A stretch of DNA of 64,000 bases from Bacteroidales bacterium (GTDB lineage: Bacteria; Bacteroidota; Bacteroidia; Bacteroidales; P3), in NCBI GenBank assembly GCA_017522105.1, contig JAFXAA010000020.1:53598-117597 (forward strand), written 5' to 3'. Positions 52,001 through 60,409 of this stretch are shown here, piece after piece. The notes beneath the pieces are model-generated. The model worked only from the letters and a program-made list of their open reading frames with translations. It was not told the origin of the DNA and did no database searches. The position numbers and the translations under genes were made by a program. The number at the start of each line of letters is the position of its first letter. Position 1 is the first letter of the stretch.

Positions 52001-53890
52001 TACGGCAACAGCTATGAACTTGACGGCCTCACGCCCGGCACCATCTACAGCCTCACGGCGCGCACCGCGTGCACAGGCGGCAGCCTCTCGCAGCCTTGCC
52101 CCGAGGTGACGTTCAGCACCCAGTGCAATGCCATCGATGTCCTGCCCTGGAGCGAAGACTTCGAGACCTGGGCCACCGGCGACAGCAACTACAACCCCTG
52201 CTGGCGCACCGTCACCGACGCTTTGAGCATTTACCCGTACGCCGACTTTGACAACAACAACAAGACCATGTTCTACTATGCCAGCAGCGGAGTCTACGAC
52301 GCCTGCTTCTCCATGGCCAAGCTGCCGGAGTTTGAGGCCGCCGTGAACACCCTCGCCATGACATTCCGCTACAGGGTGAGCCTCAATCCCACCGACTGCC
52401 GCATAGTGGTCGGCGTGGCTGGCAACGGCAACGACACCACGGGATTCACCCGCATAGCCACCTTCACCCCGGAAAACGCCAACTGGCATGAGTACGACGT
52501 GAACTTCAGCGGCTACAACGGCACCAACAGCCGTATAGCCGTCATGCTCACCGTGGGGAGCACCGACCGAGCCTCCTTCGGCTATCTGGACGACATCGAG
52601 GTGTACACCGCCGGCAACTGCGCCCGCCCGCAGACCATAGCAATAAGGAACATAAGCTCCGACAGCGCCGTCGTCAGTTGGACTGCCACTCCTGCCGCTG
52701 GCGACTATATAGTGAAGTGGAGCGACGACGACTCCGTCACTGTAAACGATGTCACGAGCTACACCATCAATGGCCTTGACCCCTACACCGAATACACCGT
52801 CAGTGTGCGCCGGGACTGCGGCGACGAGCAGAGCCGTCCACGTACCGCCGTCTTCCGCACCCATGCACTTGCAGCCGAACTGCCCTACGCCACCGGCTTC
52901 GAGAGCGCCGACGACACCCTCTGGAACTACGCACAAGCCGACAACAACCGCTGGTATATAGGCAACTCCGTCCACAGAACCGGCGCCCGTTCGCTGTATA
53001 TATCAAACAACGGCGGCGTCGGCAACGACTACAACAGTGACAACACACGTTCCTATGCCTTCCGCATCCTCGACTTCAGCAACAGCGGCGACTACGACAT
53101 CAGCTTTGACTGGAAGGCCAACGGCGAAGAGCCCGTCGTGGACTGCGACTACCTGAAGGTATACCTCGCCCCCGAGGCCGACGCCCCTGTGGCCGACCTC
53201 ACCGACATACCCTCGTCGTGGCAGTCGCTCACCAGCCCATTGAGCAACGTGACTGAATGGCAAAGCCTCTACACCGTAGCCAGCCTGGAGGAAGCCGGCA
53301 CCTACGCCCTTGTCTTCTGCTGGAAGGTGGACGGCCTCACAACCCGCAACCCCGCAGCAGCCATCGACAACGTGATGGTCGCCGTGCAGACCTGCGCACC
53401 GCCTGCAGACCTCGTCTACGGCACTGCTACATCCACAAGCATCAGCTTTAGCTGGAGCGCCGGCGGCACCGAGACGGCATGGGATGTCAACATTGACAAC
53501 ACCGGCTGGCAGCGCGTCAACGTCACCTACTACACCGCCACAGGCCTGACGCCAGACACCGACCACGACATCGCCGTGCGCGCCGTTTGCGGTGAAGGCG
53601 GCAACAGCTTTGCCCTCACCGGCACCATGCACACCGGCACCCTCGGCATCGCCGACGCCATGGAGGCCAGCGTGGCCGTCACGCCCAACCCCGCCACCAG
53701 CACCGTCACCGTGAGCGCCGAGGCTATGCGCGAGGCCGCCATCATCGACCTCAACGGCCGCACCGTGACGACCAAGCCCATGACCAACGGCAGTGCCACC
53801 TTCGACGTAAGCGCCATTGCTCGCGGAGCCTACTTCGTCCGCCTCACCGGCGAACAAGTCACCGCCGTGCGCAAACTCATCGTGCGCTAA
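49025..53890 (+). CDS. T9SS-exported multidomain surface protein (1,621 aa)
   Basis: An N-terminal signal peptide (MATKTLRVLALSALLATPFV) is followed by repeated modules: jelly-roll/MAM-like domains that open LPYSYGFEEA, LPWVENFDAY, MPWSENFDAL, LPWSEGFDTY, LPWSEDFETW and LPYATGFESA, alternating with fibronectin type III domains (e.g. TLSWTDANNSGATYAVFDM). The C-terminal ~75 residues (SVAVTPNPATSTVTVS, ARGAYFVRLTGEQVTAVRKL) form a T9SS type A sorting domain, so it is carried across the outer membrane and anchored or released at the surface. Adhesion or binding of glycans or proteins is the likely job. There is no catalytic domain visible. Confidence 0.85.
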   Translation: MATKTLRVLALSALLATPFVLAAQQSLPYSYGFEEAAEMNRWTTQSMNTENAAAMQRTAAQHNSGSYGFLFSSQTSAANSNYNQYLISPELDCQGGMHLTLYYRKHSSWMNESFRVGYSSTDSQVSSFTWLGFTTTSGSGTPWTAYDVNLPAGTRYVAINYNGYNGGSSKGLYIDDISMASAASCMPVTNLEVSAATQSSLTLSWTDANNSGATYAVFDMSDTSVVAQSVNGTTYTVTGLQPNRVYTYGVVADCGSGDYSTRVSVSGRTECGVVTDDNLPWVENFDAYTSGTLGNVPCYSILNYGYGSNTTYPYVSTTQGIDGANSKALAFLCRGTSQYELAILPEFSSFDGKSIVFNVKDAGSYNYNTTSTEYGGVLEVGVISDPANQSTFSALATFSNMDYTWRELTVDLSAYTGTGRHIAFRCHNTVANSNGTLYVDNIVVLESPTCSRLAGVSVDGITSDEAVVHIADTSEEGGTYIVTLTSEDDTLVFDGIGDTVYTLSGLSSNTLYTVSASEYCSDGTLTAPVTAALLTACSEVAADEMPWSENFDALAANTVGMVPCWTILNATSDYPKVFSSYNHGTTSGNSLYWVGATSGNTVCVLPEFEVPMNQLIVNLWFYTTAASGGVQIGYVTDKNNAASFVPLQNYAGPNYLATPWNNVELTVSGVPETATNLAIRYVGQSDRIAIDEVVVRKAPECPRPTAVVVSDITDGTAQLHIANTDQNPDYTVLIYSGTDTVVNNQSYSTGDFTVSGLDANKVYTVEVVANCNVGGSHSPVTVQFRTQCAAIAQNSLPWSEGFDTYPGNAGGLDGQYTMNIPCWTTACRYSGYFPYYFSGAHRDGANSLYCYGEPSQPTVFALPWFATDLSDLQLSFALRKAESQGGIEVGVMSNPMDTNTFVLVQNCTPTTANTWQVFDITFAGFSTGNIAFRSTSQAMIDSLVVNTITSCTRPVITLGAVTSTSATVNLSDANNANQYILYVNGSTTGINVYGNSYELDGLTPGTIYSLTARTACTGGSLSQPCPEVTFSTQCNAIDVLPWSEDFETWATGDSNYNPCWRTVTDALSIYPYADFDNNNKTMFYYASSGVYDACFSMAKLPEFEAAVNTLAMTFRYRVSLNPTDCRIVVGVAGNGNDTTGFTRIATFTPENANWHEYDVNFSGYNGTNSRIAVMLTVGSTDRASFGYLDDIEVYTAGNCARPQTIAIRNISSDSAVVSWTATPAAGDYIVKWSDDDSVTVNDVTSYTINGLDPYTEYTVSVRRDCGDEQSRPRTAVFRTHALAAELPYATGFESADDTLWNYAQADNNRWYIGNSVHRTGARSLYISNNGGVGNDYNSDNTRSYAFRILDFSNSGDYDISFDWKANGEEPVVDCDYLKVYLAPEADAPVADLTDIPSSWQSLTSPLSNVTEWQSLYTVASLEEAGTYALVFCWKVDGLTTRNPAAAIDNVMVAVQTCAPPADLVYGTATSTSISFSWSAGGTETAWDVNIDNTGWQRVNVTYYTATGLTPDTDHDIAVRAVCGEGGNSFALTGTMHTGTLGIADAMEASVAVTPNPATSTVTVSAEAMREAAIIDLNGRTVTTKPMTNGSATFDVSAIARGAYFVRLTGEQVTAVRKLIVR

Positions 53891-53911
53891 AAACACTCAT
53901 GACAACAAAGA

Positions 53912-53940
53912 GCGGGCACCCCGTTGCACGGGGCGCCCGC
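53912..53940. terminator. Bidirectional terminator between the surface-protein gene and rnz
   Basis: GCGGGCACCCCGT and ACGGGGCGCCCGC form a 13-bp stem (one mismatch) with a TGC loop; T-rich tails on both strands (TTCTCTTTT and CTCTTTGTTG). Confidence 0.8.
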
Positions 53941-53964
53941 TTCTCTTTTGCTACAATTGTAATA

Positions 53965-54750
53965 CTATACGTCAATGCGCATGGAGTCGGTAGCCATGAC
54001 GCTGTTGGCAAACTCCTCCGTAGCTTGCGCCAGCAGGAGGTCGGGCTCGCGGTAGCGCGCGCTGACATGCGTCAACAGCAGCTGCCCCACACCCGCCTTC
54101 GCCGCCAGCCGTCCAGCCTGGCCGGCAGTGAGGTGGCACCGCATCTCGGCCAGCTCAGCCAGCTCGTTGGCAAAGGTGCACTCCAGACACAGCAGGTCGG
54201 AGCCCTCGATATACGGCAGGATAGACTCGGTGTAGGCCGTGTCGCAGCAGTAAGTGTACACGCGCGGCTTGTTGGCTCCGCGCGGCACCTCGGTGATGCG
54301 GAAGCCGTAGGTCGGCACCGAATGCACCAGCGGGAAGGCGTCCACCGTGCAGCGGTGGTTCTCAAACACCCTCTGCATGCCCTCGGCAAAGTCCATCTCA
54401 TGCCACTCCACAGGAAACTCTATATGGTTGCCCGTCAGGGCGAAGGTTGTCTCTATCACCTCGCGTGCTCCCTTGGGGGCCACAATGGTCACGGGTTCTG
54501 TGCGCCCGCAGAGGTGCATGGTGCTCAGCAGCCCCGGCAGCCCGAAGAAGTGGTCACCGTGCAGATGCGAGATAATCACCGTGCCGAGGCTTTGCAGCTT
54601 CAGGTGGTTGTAGCGTATGCGGTCTTGAGTGCCCTCGGCGCAGTCGATGAGCAACTTGAAGCCATTGGAGTTGAGCACCTGCGCGCTACAGCGCCGCACC
54701 CCGGTAGGCAGGGCGGCCCCAGACCCCAATACCGTCACATAGTAATTCAT
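53965..54750 (-). CDS. rnz: Ribonuclease Z (tRNA 3' endonuclease)
   Basis: The ATG at 54750 (MNYYVTVLGSGAALPT) overlaps the upstream symporter stop and fits the family start. Metallo-beta-lactamase fold: SHLHGDHFFGLPGL (HxHxDH motif), later LVHSVPTYGF, CCDTAY (zinc Asp) and LTHVSARY (zinc His). The length of 261 aa is a little short of the usual ~305 but holds all metal ligands. It cuts the 3' trailer from tRNA precursors lacking CCA, which fits the tRNA-Ser here with no encoded CCA. Confidence 0.92.
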   Translation of the reverse strand: MNYYVTVLGSGAALPTGVRRCSAQVLNSNGFKLLIDCAEGTQDRIRYNHLKLQSLGTVIISHLHGDHFFGLPGLLSTMHLCGRTEPVTIVAPKGAREVIETTFALTGNHIEFPVEWHEMDFAEGMQRVFENHRCTVDAFPLVHSVPTYGFRITEVPRGANKPRVYTYCCDTAYTESILPYIEGSDLLCLECTFANELAELAEMRCHLTAGQAGRLAAKAGVGQLLLTHVSARYREPDLLLAQATEEFANSVMATDSMRIDV

Positions 54751-56219
54751 CCTCGCCCTCCTTTCCCTATAGACGACAGCCACAGCAGGCCGGAGGTTAT
54801 CAGACCGTTGAGGAGCAGTATCTCGAAGCCGAAGCTATAGCCGAACCATGTCGGCGAGAAGACCTTGAGCACGTAGCACACCACCGGCGACACCACAGCC
54901 ACCAGCGGCACCCAGCGATCGCGCGCAGTTCTCTTTGTGAAAAGGCCGAAGGCATAAAGGCCAAGCAACGGCCCGTAGGTGAAGCCCGCCACGTCGAACA
55001 CCGTGTCGATGAGCGACTGGCGGTGGAAGGGCCTGAAGGCCACAATCACCAGCAGGTAGAGCAGCGCAAAAGCCACATGCACCAGCCGCCTGATGCGCAC
55101 CTCCCTCTCCGCCTTGCGCTCACCCTTGCCGAAGCCGAGGAAGTCGTAGCAGAAGGTCGTCGTCAGAGCCGTCAGGGTGCCGTCGGCACTGCTGTAGCCA
55201 GCTGCCACCATGCCAAGCACGAAAACCACAGCGGTAAAGCCGTTCAGCGAGAAGGCTATCGATGGGAATATCTTGTCGGGCACCACGGCGCCTGCCTCGT
55301 TCACAGGCAGCGCGAAGCCCGTCTCGGCGCTGTAGGCCAACAGGGCTGCGCCGAGGGAGAGGAACAATATGTTCACCACCACAAACAGCAGACTGCTGGT
55401 CATCACGTTCTTCTGCGCGTCGCGCAGGTTCTTGCAGGTGAGGTTCTTCTGCATCATGTCCTGGTCAAGGCCGGTCATCGTTATGGTGATGAACATGCCC
55501 GCCAGCACCTGCTTCACCCAGAACTTGGGCGCCGTGGGGTCGGTGTCGAACATCCGCGTGTAGCCTTTCTCCGCCGACACACGCATCAGCTCGCCGAAGC
55601 CCATGTCGAGGTTGTTCAGTATGGCCACCACCGTCGCGGCGGCGGCGGCAAGGAGGAAGGTGGTCTGCAGCGTGTCCGTCCACACCACGGTCTTTATGCC
55701 TCCGCGGAACGTGTAGAGCAGTATGATGGCAATGAACACCACCGCCGGCACCCAGAAGGGCACACCCCAGGCGCGAAACACAAACTCGTAGAGCACAAAC
55801 ACCACCAGATACATCCTCAGCGCCGACCCCAGCAGGCGGCTCAGAATGAAGAACAGGGCGCCGGTCTTCTCGCTCCGCGCACCGAAGCGCTGCTCCAGAT
55901 AGGTGTAGATGGACGTCAGGTTTAGCCTGTAGTAGAGCGGCAGCAGCAGCAGGGCTATCACCGCGTAGCCCAGCACATAGCCGAACACCAGCGGCATGTA
56001 GGTCCACGCCCCGTTGTAGACGCCTCCCGGCACCGACATGAAGGTCACGCCGCTCAGCGACGCCCCTATCATGCCGTAGGCCACCACATACCACGGCGAC
56101 CGCCTGCCCGCGCGGAAGAAGGCCTCGTTGCCCTTGGCGCCACGGCGACCCGTGAGCCACATCACCGCGAACAGCAGCACCGTGTAGGCGGCAAAACACA
56201 ATAATATAGTCAGTTCCAT
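54747..56219 (-). CDS. Sodium:solute symporter (SSS family)
   Basis: 490 aa with about 13 hydrophobic segments. Family blocks: RRSPWYVVAYGMIGASLSGV (helix 1-2 region), TFRGGIKTVVWTDTLQTTFL, a MFITITMTGLDQDMMQKNLT loop and GMVAAGYSSADGTLTALTT near the sodium site. Substrate cannot be read; related Bacteroidota proteins carry sialic acid, sugars or other organic solutes. It forms a two-gene operon with rnz (TGA/ATG overlap). Confidence 0.85.
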   Translation of the reverse strand: MELTILLCFAAYTVLLFAVMWLTGRRGAKGNEAFFRAGRRSPWYVVAYGMIGASLSGVTFMSVPGGVYNGAWTYMPLVFGYVLGYAVIALLLLPLYYRLNLTSIYTYLEQRFGARSEKTGALFFILSRLLGSALRMYLVVFVLYEFVFRAWGVPFWVPAVVFIAIILLYTFRGGIKTVVWTDTLQTTFLLAAAAATVVAILNNLDMGFGELMRVSAEKGYTRMFDTDPTAPKFWVKQVLAGMFITITMTGLDQDMMQKNLTCKNLRDAQKNVMTSSLLFVVVNILFLSLGAALLAYSAETGFALPVNEAGAVVPDKIFPSIAFSLNGFTAVVFVLGMVAAGYSSADGTLTALTTTFCYDFLGFGKGERKAEREVRIRRLVHVAFALLYLLVIVAFRPFHRQSLIDTVFDVAGFTYGPLLGLYAFGLFTKRTARDRWVPLVAVVSPVVCYVLKVFSPTWFGYSFGFEILLLNGLITSGLLWLSSIGKGGRG

Positions 56220-56245
56220 ATTGTCAACTCCATAATTGCCGTCTG

Positions 56246-56253
56246 CAAAGATA
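56246..56253 (-). promoter_or_regulatory. -7 box before the symporter-rnz operon
   Basis: TATCTTTG on the - strand (56253-56246), 26 bases before the symporter ATG. No good -33 TTG at 19 bases, so it is a partial match only. Confidence 0.4.
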
Positions 56254-56265
56254 CGAAAAAAAAAC

Positions 56266-59259
56266 TCACCTGACCACCTCTATCACGCCGTTGCACTTCA
56301 CCACGCCGTCGCTGTTGCGCGCCGCGAAGCGGTAATAGTAGGTGCCGTCGGGGCAAGGCCGCTCGTCGGGATCCCAGTATTCGGCTTCGCTGTGCATATC
56401 CCTCGCGTGGTACACCAGCACGCCCCACTGGTTGTATATCCACACCTCGTTCTGCGTGTAGCGTCCCAGCTCCACGAGATTCACCACCCCCCAGCGGTCG
56501 TTCACACCGTCGCCGTTGGGCGTCACCACGCTCGGAAACTGCAGCAGCGATGTCACCACAGTCACCTCCTGCCGCAGGCTGTCGGCGCAGACGAGCGTCA
56601 GCGTGTCGTGGCGGTGCGTGAGCGCGGCCGTCAGGCTGACACCGAAGTCGCCGCTCGGCAGCACTCCGCCCCAGCGGTAGGTGGGCGAGCGCAGCGTCGT
56701 GCTGTCGGCACCGCCCTCGGCGGTCTCGAAGCGCCACAGCCAAGAGCAGCTGTCGGGCCGCGTGGTGTTCCAGAACGACGCCTCGGGGCTTATGTCAGTA
56801 GGCCTGGCCGGACTCCATGTAAAAGAGGCCTTGGGGGTGGCATATATCGTCAGCTTCCAGCCGAGGGTGTCTGTGCAGCCGCCCAGGCTGGTGGCCGTCA
56901 GCGTCAGCGTTCCGCTACCTGCGGCGGCAATGCGCAGCATGGCAAGGGTGTCGGCGACGGCAATGGCGGTGTCGGCGGTCTGCACTTCCCAGCGGCACTC
57001 CCCCACCCCCTCGGCGCGGCAGCGCAGCCACAGCGGGCCGCCGGCGCACACGCCTACGGGGCCTTCCACGTGCCACTCCTCGCCGTCCGTGCTCCACGCG
57101 GCCTCAAGGCTGTAGTTGCTGTCGCGCGGCGCAAGCACCACGTGCACCAGCGAGTCGCACCCCCGCACGGTGGGCAGCACGGTGTCGAACGATACAGGTC
57201 CTCCGTAGTCCACGCCCATATACTCAAACGGCCTCCCGGGGCACACCACCACCGTGTCCGCCGTCTCATACACTTCCGCCTCCATCGCCACCAGCGTCAC
57301 CACGCTGTCGGCTCCGTGCATGTCGGTCAGCGTCACCTCAGTGCTGTCGGGGCCGTCGAAGGTCACTCCGTGCCACACCACGGGCCACGCGCCTCGGCAC
57401 ACCCATCGCACCTCGCGCACCCTCTGGTTGGGCCACACGTGCAGACGCAATGTCAGAATGGTGTCGCAACCCGTCGCGGCCGGCAGCATGACGCTGGTGT
57501 CGCCGCCCGCGGTGAATGTCACCCCGCGCCACGTGTACGGCAGCTCGCTCTCCGTCACCGTGTCGCTCTCCGTCAGCGTGGGGCTGTCCATGGCGCGGAT
57601 GCTGATGGTCTGGCCGCAGCCGCCGAAGCGCTCCTCCAGCTCGCACAGGTAGCGCGTGCCGTCAGGAGCCACTGTGAGCGTCTGCCCCGTGCCTACGGTC
57701 TCGGCCGACCCTTCGCGGTGCCAGCGGTAGCCGAAGCCGTAGGGTGCACGCAGGGTGACGCTGTCGCCCGAGCAATCGCCGTTGTAGATGTCGTCGCGGC
57801 GCAGGCACTCGAAGTTGTAGTAGGCATAGCACCAGCAGCCCAGCACGGCGCCGCTGGCGGCGGTGACGCGCAGCCGCAGACGCCGGCCGTGCCACGGCCG
57901 CAGGTCGAAGGCGTGGGCGGTGAAGTTGCGCCGCTTGTAGTACGAGCTCGCCACATCCCACGCATCCGCACCCTCCATGGCGTCGAGCTCTATGCTGTAG
58001 CACCCCCCGCCGAGCAGGGTGCCAAGGGTGTCGTCAAGCAGTTCCACGCTGAAGCGCGCCGGATGCAGCGAGTCCACCCGCCGCATCACAGGCACCTGGC
58101 TCGGGTCGGTGCTCGTGGTGTGCTCCGCTGTGTTCATGGCCACCGTGTATTTCATCACCAGCAGGCTGGCCTCCGCCGTGTCCACCGTCAGCGTGTAGAG
58201 CATCGACGAGGCCTCGCCAAGCCCCGTGCGGTTGCCCAGGCGCAGCGTGGCGGCGTCGCCGGGCGGCACCGTGCGCTGGAAGACCGACATGCCCTGCTGC
58301 ACGTCGGAGCCCGGATTGGTGTTCACCGCGTGCGACCCGTTGTACACCCCCGTCAGCGGCGTGCCCGACACCTCGGTGATGGTGCGCGTGCCCACATGCA
58401 GCCACGGGTCTATCAGCGTGCCGTAGTGCGGCACCCCCATCGACGACCCGAAGTCCGTGGCGTCCAGGCACGCCCCTTCGCGGTAGGGGGCGACGACAGC
58501 CGTGCTGTGCGGCTGTATGGCCATACAACCCGTCACCGGGCAGCCGGCGATGAGGCTTGCCGTGTAGCTGGCGTCGGCGTCGCGCGCAAAGGTGTAGCTG
58601 TTGCCGTCGACGCAGTGTGTGACGCCGTTGATGGTGAGCATCACCGTCGGCGCACCGGCCGACTGCCACTTCAGGCGCACCGAGTCGGCGCCGTTCTCGG
58701 CCACCCTCAGCCCCCAGGCCGCACACGGCTGCGACGTGAGGTGTATGTCGTCGATGAAGAACTCAGCGTCGTAGAAAGGTATCAGCGACCGACCCCGCAG
58801 GGCCACACGCGCCCCGGCAGGCACGGCGCCGAGGTCGACGGCCGAAAAGTGCCATTTGAAGTAACCCATGGCATGTTCGCGCTTCAGCAGGGTGAAGGTG
58901 TTGCTGTCCGTGGCATCGGTCACGTAGCCTATGTCTATGCTCGTGGCGCTATGATCCGCGCACCACCAGAACAGCATCCACACCCCATCGGCGCCATAGT
59001 CCACGCCCTCGTCGGGCAGCAGGGTGAAGCACGTCTGGTGATTGTTGCACAGCGACTTGGTGCCGCTGTGGGCTATGGTGCTGCCGTAGAGCACACCCAC
59101 ATAGTGGTAGTCCAGGTTGGGCAGCGCCCCCCACCCCGCCGGGCGCCCGTTGGCCGGCGCGCCCTCGAAGTCGTAGCAGATGTCCACCTGGCAGCGCACG
59201 CCTATCGGCACAGCCAGCAGCATCAGCAGCGGAAACACTATCCTTAACCCCTGTGTCAT
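56266..59259 (-). CDS. T9SS type B (gliding-motility C-terminal) secreted protein (997 aa)
   Basis: The ATG at 59259 is chosen because MTQGLRIVFPLLMLLAVPIG then reads as a signal peptide; the longer frame lacks one. Beta-rich adhesin-like modules follow, a PKD-like segment (ASFTWSPARPTDISPEASFW), and the C-terminal CHU_C domain: FPSVVTPNGDGVNDRWGVVN, VWIYNQWGVLVYHA, CPDGTYYYRF. The CHU_C domain marks T9SS type B cargo, usually surface-attached. It differs in sorting class from the type A protein at 49025. No enzyme domain is visible; binding or motility-adhesion role likely. Confidence 0.82.
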   Translation of the reverse strand: MTQGLRIVFPLLMLLAVPIGVRCQVDICYDFEGAPANGRPAGWGALPNLDYHYVGVLYGSTIAHSGTKSLCNNHQTCFTLLPDEGVDYGADGVWMLFWWCADHSATSIDIGYVTDATDSNTFTLLKREHAMGYFKWHFSAVDLGAVPAGARVALRGRSLIPFYDAEFFIDDIHLTSQPCAAWGLRVAENGADSVRLKWQSAGAPTVMLTINGVTHCVDGNSYTFARDADASYTASLIAGCPVTGCMAIQPHSTAVVAPYREGACLDATDFGSSMGVPHYGTLIDPWLHVGTRTITEVSGTPLTGVYNGSHAVNTNPGSDVQQGMSVFQRTVPPGDAATLRLGNRTGLGEASSMLYTLTVDTAEASLLVMKYTVAMNTAEHTTSTDPSQVPVMRRVDSLHPARFSVELLDDTLGTLLGGGCYSIELDAMEGADAWDVASSYYKRRNFTAHAFDLRPWHGRRLRLRVTAASGAVLGCWCYAYYNFECLRRDDIYNGDCSGDSVTLRAPYGFGYRWHREGSAETVGTGQTLTVAPDGTRYLCELEERFGGCGQTISIRAMDSPTLTESDTVTESELPYTWRGVTFTAGGDTSVMLPAATGCDTILTLRLHVWPNQRVREVRWVCRGAWPVVWHGVTFDGPDSTEVTLTDMHGADSVVTLVAMEAEVYETADTVVVCPGRPFEYMGVDYGGPVSFDTVLPTVRGCDSLVHVVLAPRDSNYSLEAAWSTDGEEWHVEGPVGVCAGGPLWLRCRAEGVGECRWEVQTADTAIAVADTLAMLRIAAAGSGTLTLTATSLGGCTDTLGWKLTIYATPKASFTWSPARPTDISPEASFWNTTRPDSCSWLWRFETAEGGADSTTLRSPTYRWGGVLPSGDFGVSLTAALTHRHDTLTLVCADSLRQEVTVVTSLLQFPSVVTPNGDGVNDRWGVVNLVELGRYTQNEVWIYNQWGVLVYHARDMHSEAEYWDPDERPCPDGTYYYRFAARNSDGVVKCNGVIEVVR

Positions 59260-59365
59260 AACACCTTCGTTACGCTTTAGACGCAAAAACCACACTTTTG
59301 TTGCCCAATTAACACTATTTAACCAAAGCACCCCCTCTCAACGCCGCATTCCCCACCCCTCCCCT

Positions 59366-59501
59366 ACGGAGCCCCTACGGCATTTCTTCAGTAGTTCTTC
59401 AGTGTTAGACTGAAGAACTACTGAAGAACTACTGAAGAAGTGCCGTCGCGAAGGCGACGGAACTACGCTCCACGGCGGAAGAAATGCCGTAGGGGCTCCG
59501 T
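59366..59501. repeat. 136-base nested palindromic element
   Basis: Outer arms: 24 bases at 59366-59389 and its perfect complement at 59478-59501 (ACGGAGCCCCTACGGCATTT at the start of the left arm). Nested near the left end, TTCTTCAGTAGTTCTTCAGT (59384-59403) pairs with its exact complement at 59409-59428 around the loop GTTAG. The interior also has tandem ACTGAAGAACT words. No gene lies in 59332-59626 besides this. A mobile or regulatory extragenic repeat. Confidence 0.75.
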
Positions 59502-59626
59502 TGCAACTCCGTCGAGGCGTCGCGTCGGTTTCGCCCCGCCGCACCACTTTATCAAAAAAAAAGTCTTCTTCACACAATATTTGCATCCCACACGCGTTAT
59601 TGAAAACACATAAAAAAGCGAAAGAA

Positions 59627-60406
59627 ATGAGAATTAGCAAAATACTGGCCGTCATCGCAGCCCTCGCCACCACTCTTGCCGCCATGGCACAGAGCGGCCA
59701 CGACCTGCAGGACGATGCCCTCCATGGTGCCGTCAAGCGCGTGGACGCCGTCATGTACGAAGCACGCTACGACCTCAACGACAACCTTGAACGCGGCGAC
59801 CAGCTTGAACACCTCGTCACCGAGTACAACGCCAAAGGCCAGCGACGCCAGCAAATCTACCTCTCCGTGGCCGAGGACATCATCTTCCGCACACGCTACA
59901 AACACGACGGCTTCGGCCTCACCACCCTGGAGCACATCGTTGACAACCAGGATCGTGTCATAGGCCGCACCTACTACATCTACGATGCCGACCACACCCT
60001 CACCGAGTCCTACGTCGAGGACGCCGAACGGCAGATAGAGAGCCGCGTGCTCCTCAAACACGACGGCCTCGGCCGCATCAGCCAGCGCTCCTACAACGAC
60101 CACGCAGGCGAGATATTCAAGCGCGAGGTGTACACCTACAACGCCGACGGCACGCTCAACAAGGCCGTCGTCTACGACCGCTCAAAGCAGAAAGTGCAGG
60201 AAAAGCGCTGGGAATATGACGAACAGGGCTACCCCACCAGCTACACCCTCTACGACTACACCGAAGAGGAGCCGGAGATGTTCGTCACCGTCTACAAGCG
60301 CGACTACGACGCCCACGGCAACTGGGTGCGTTGCACCGAGTATGAAGTCCTCGGCGACCGCATGCTCCCCACCTACACCACCACACGCACCATCGATTAC
60401 TTTTAG
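59627..60406 (+). CDS. Secreted YD-repeat-like protein (259 aa)
   Basis: Starting at the ATG 59627, MRISKILAVIAALATTLAAM is a signal peptide cut near AMAQS. The mature protein has repeats of the YD/Rhs type: RYKHDGFGLTTLEHIV, YIYDADHTLTESYV, LLKHDGLGRISQRSY, YTYNADGTLNKAVVYD and WEYDEQGYPTSYTLYD. These form a beta-strand wrap as in Rhs/teneurin shells, but here only a short secreted version without toxin domain. It lies 3 bases before era, perhaps co-transcribed. Role unknown. Confidence 0.65.
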   Translation: MRISKILAVIAALATTLAAMAQSGHDLQDDALHGAVKRVDAVMYEARYDLNDNLERGDQLEHLVTEYNAKGQRRQQIYLSVAEDIIFRTRYKHDGFGLTTLEHIVDNQDRVIGRTYYIYDADHTLTESYVEDAERQIESRVLLKHDGLGRISQRSYNDHAGEIFKREVYTYNADGTLNKAVVYDRSKQKVQEKRWEYDEQGYPTSYTLYDYTEEEPEMFVTVYKRDYDAHGNWVRCTEYEVLGDRMLPTYTTTRTIDYF

Positions 60407-60409
60407 GCC

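Noticed and set aside
56236-59247. A very long + strand open frame antisense to the type B T9SS gene
   Set aside because: The product is His/Arg/Ala-rich without domains, and the sense frame has a signal peptide and a CHU_C sorting domain. GC-rich codon bias leaves the antisense frame open.
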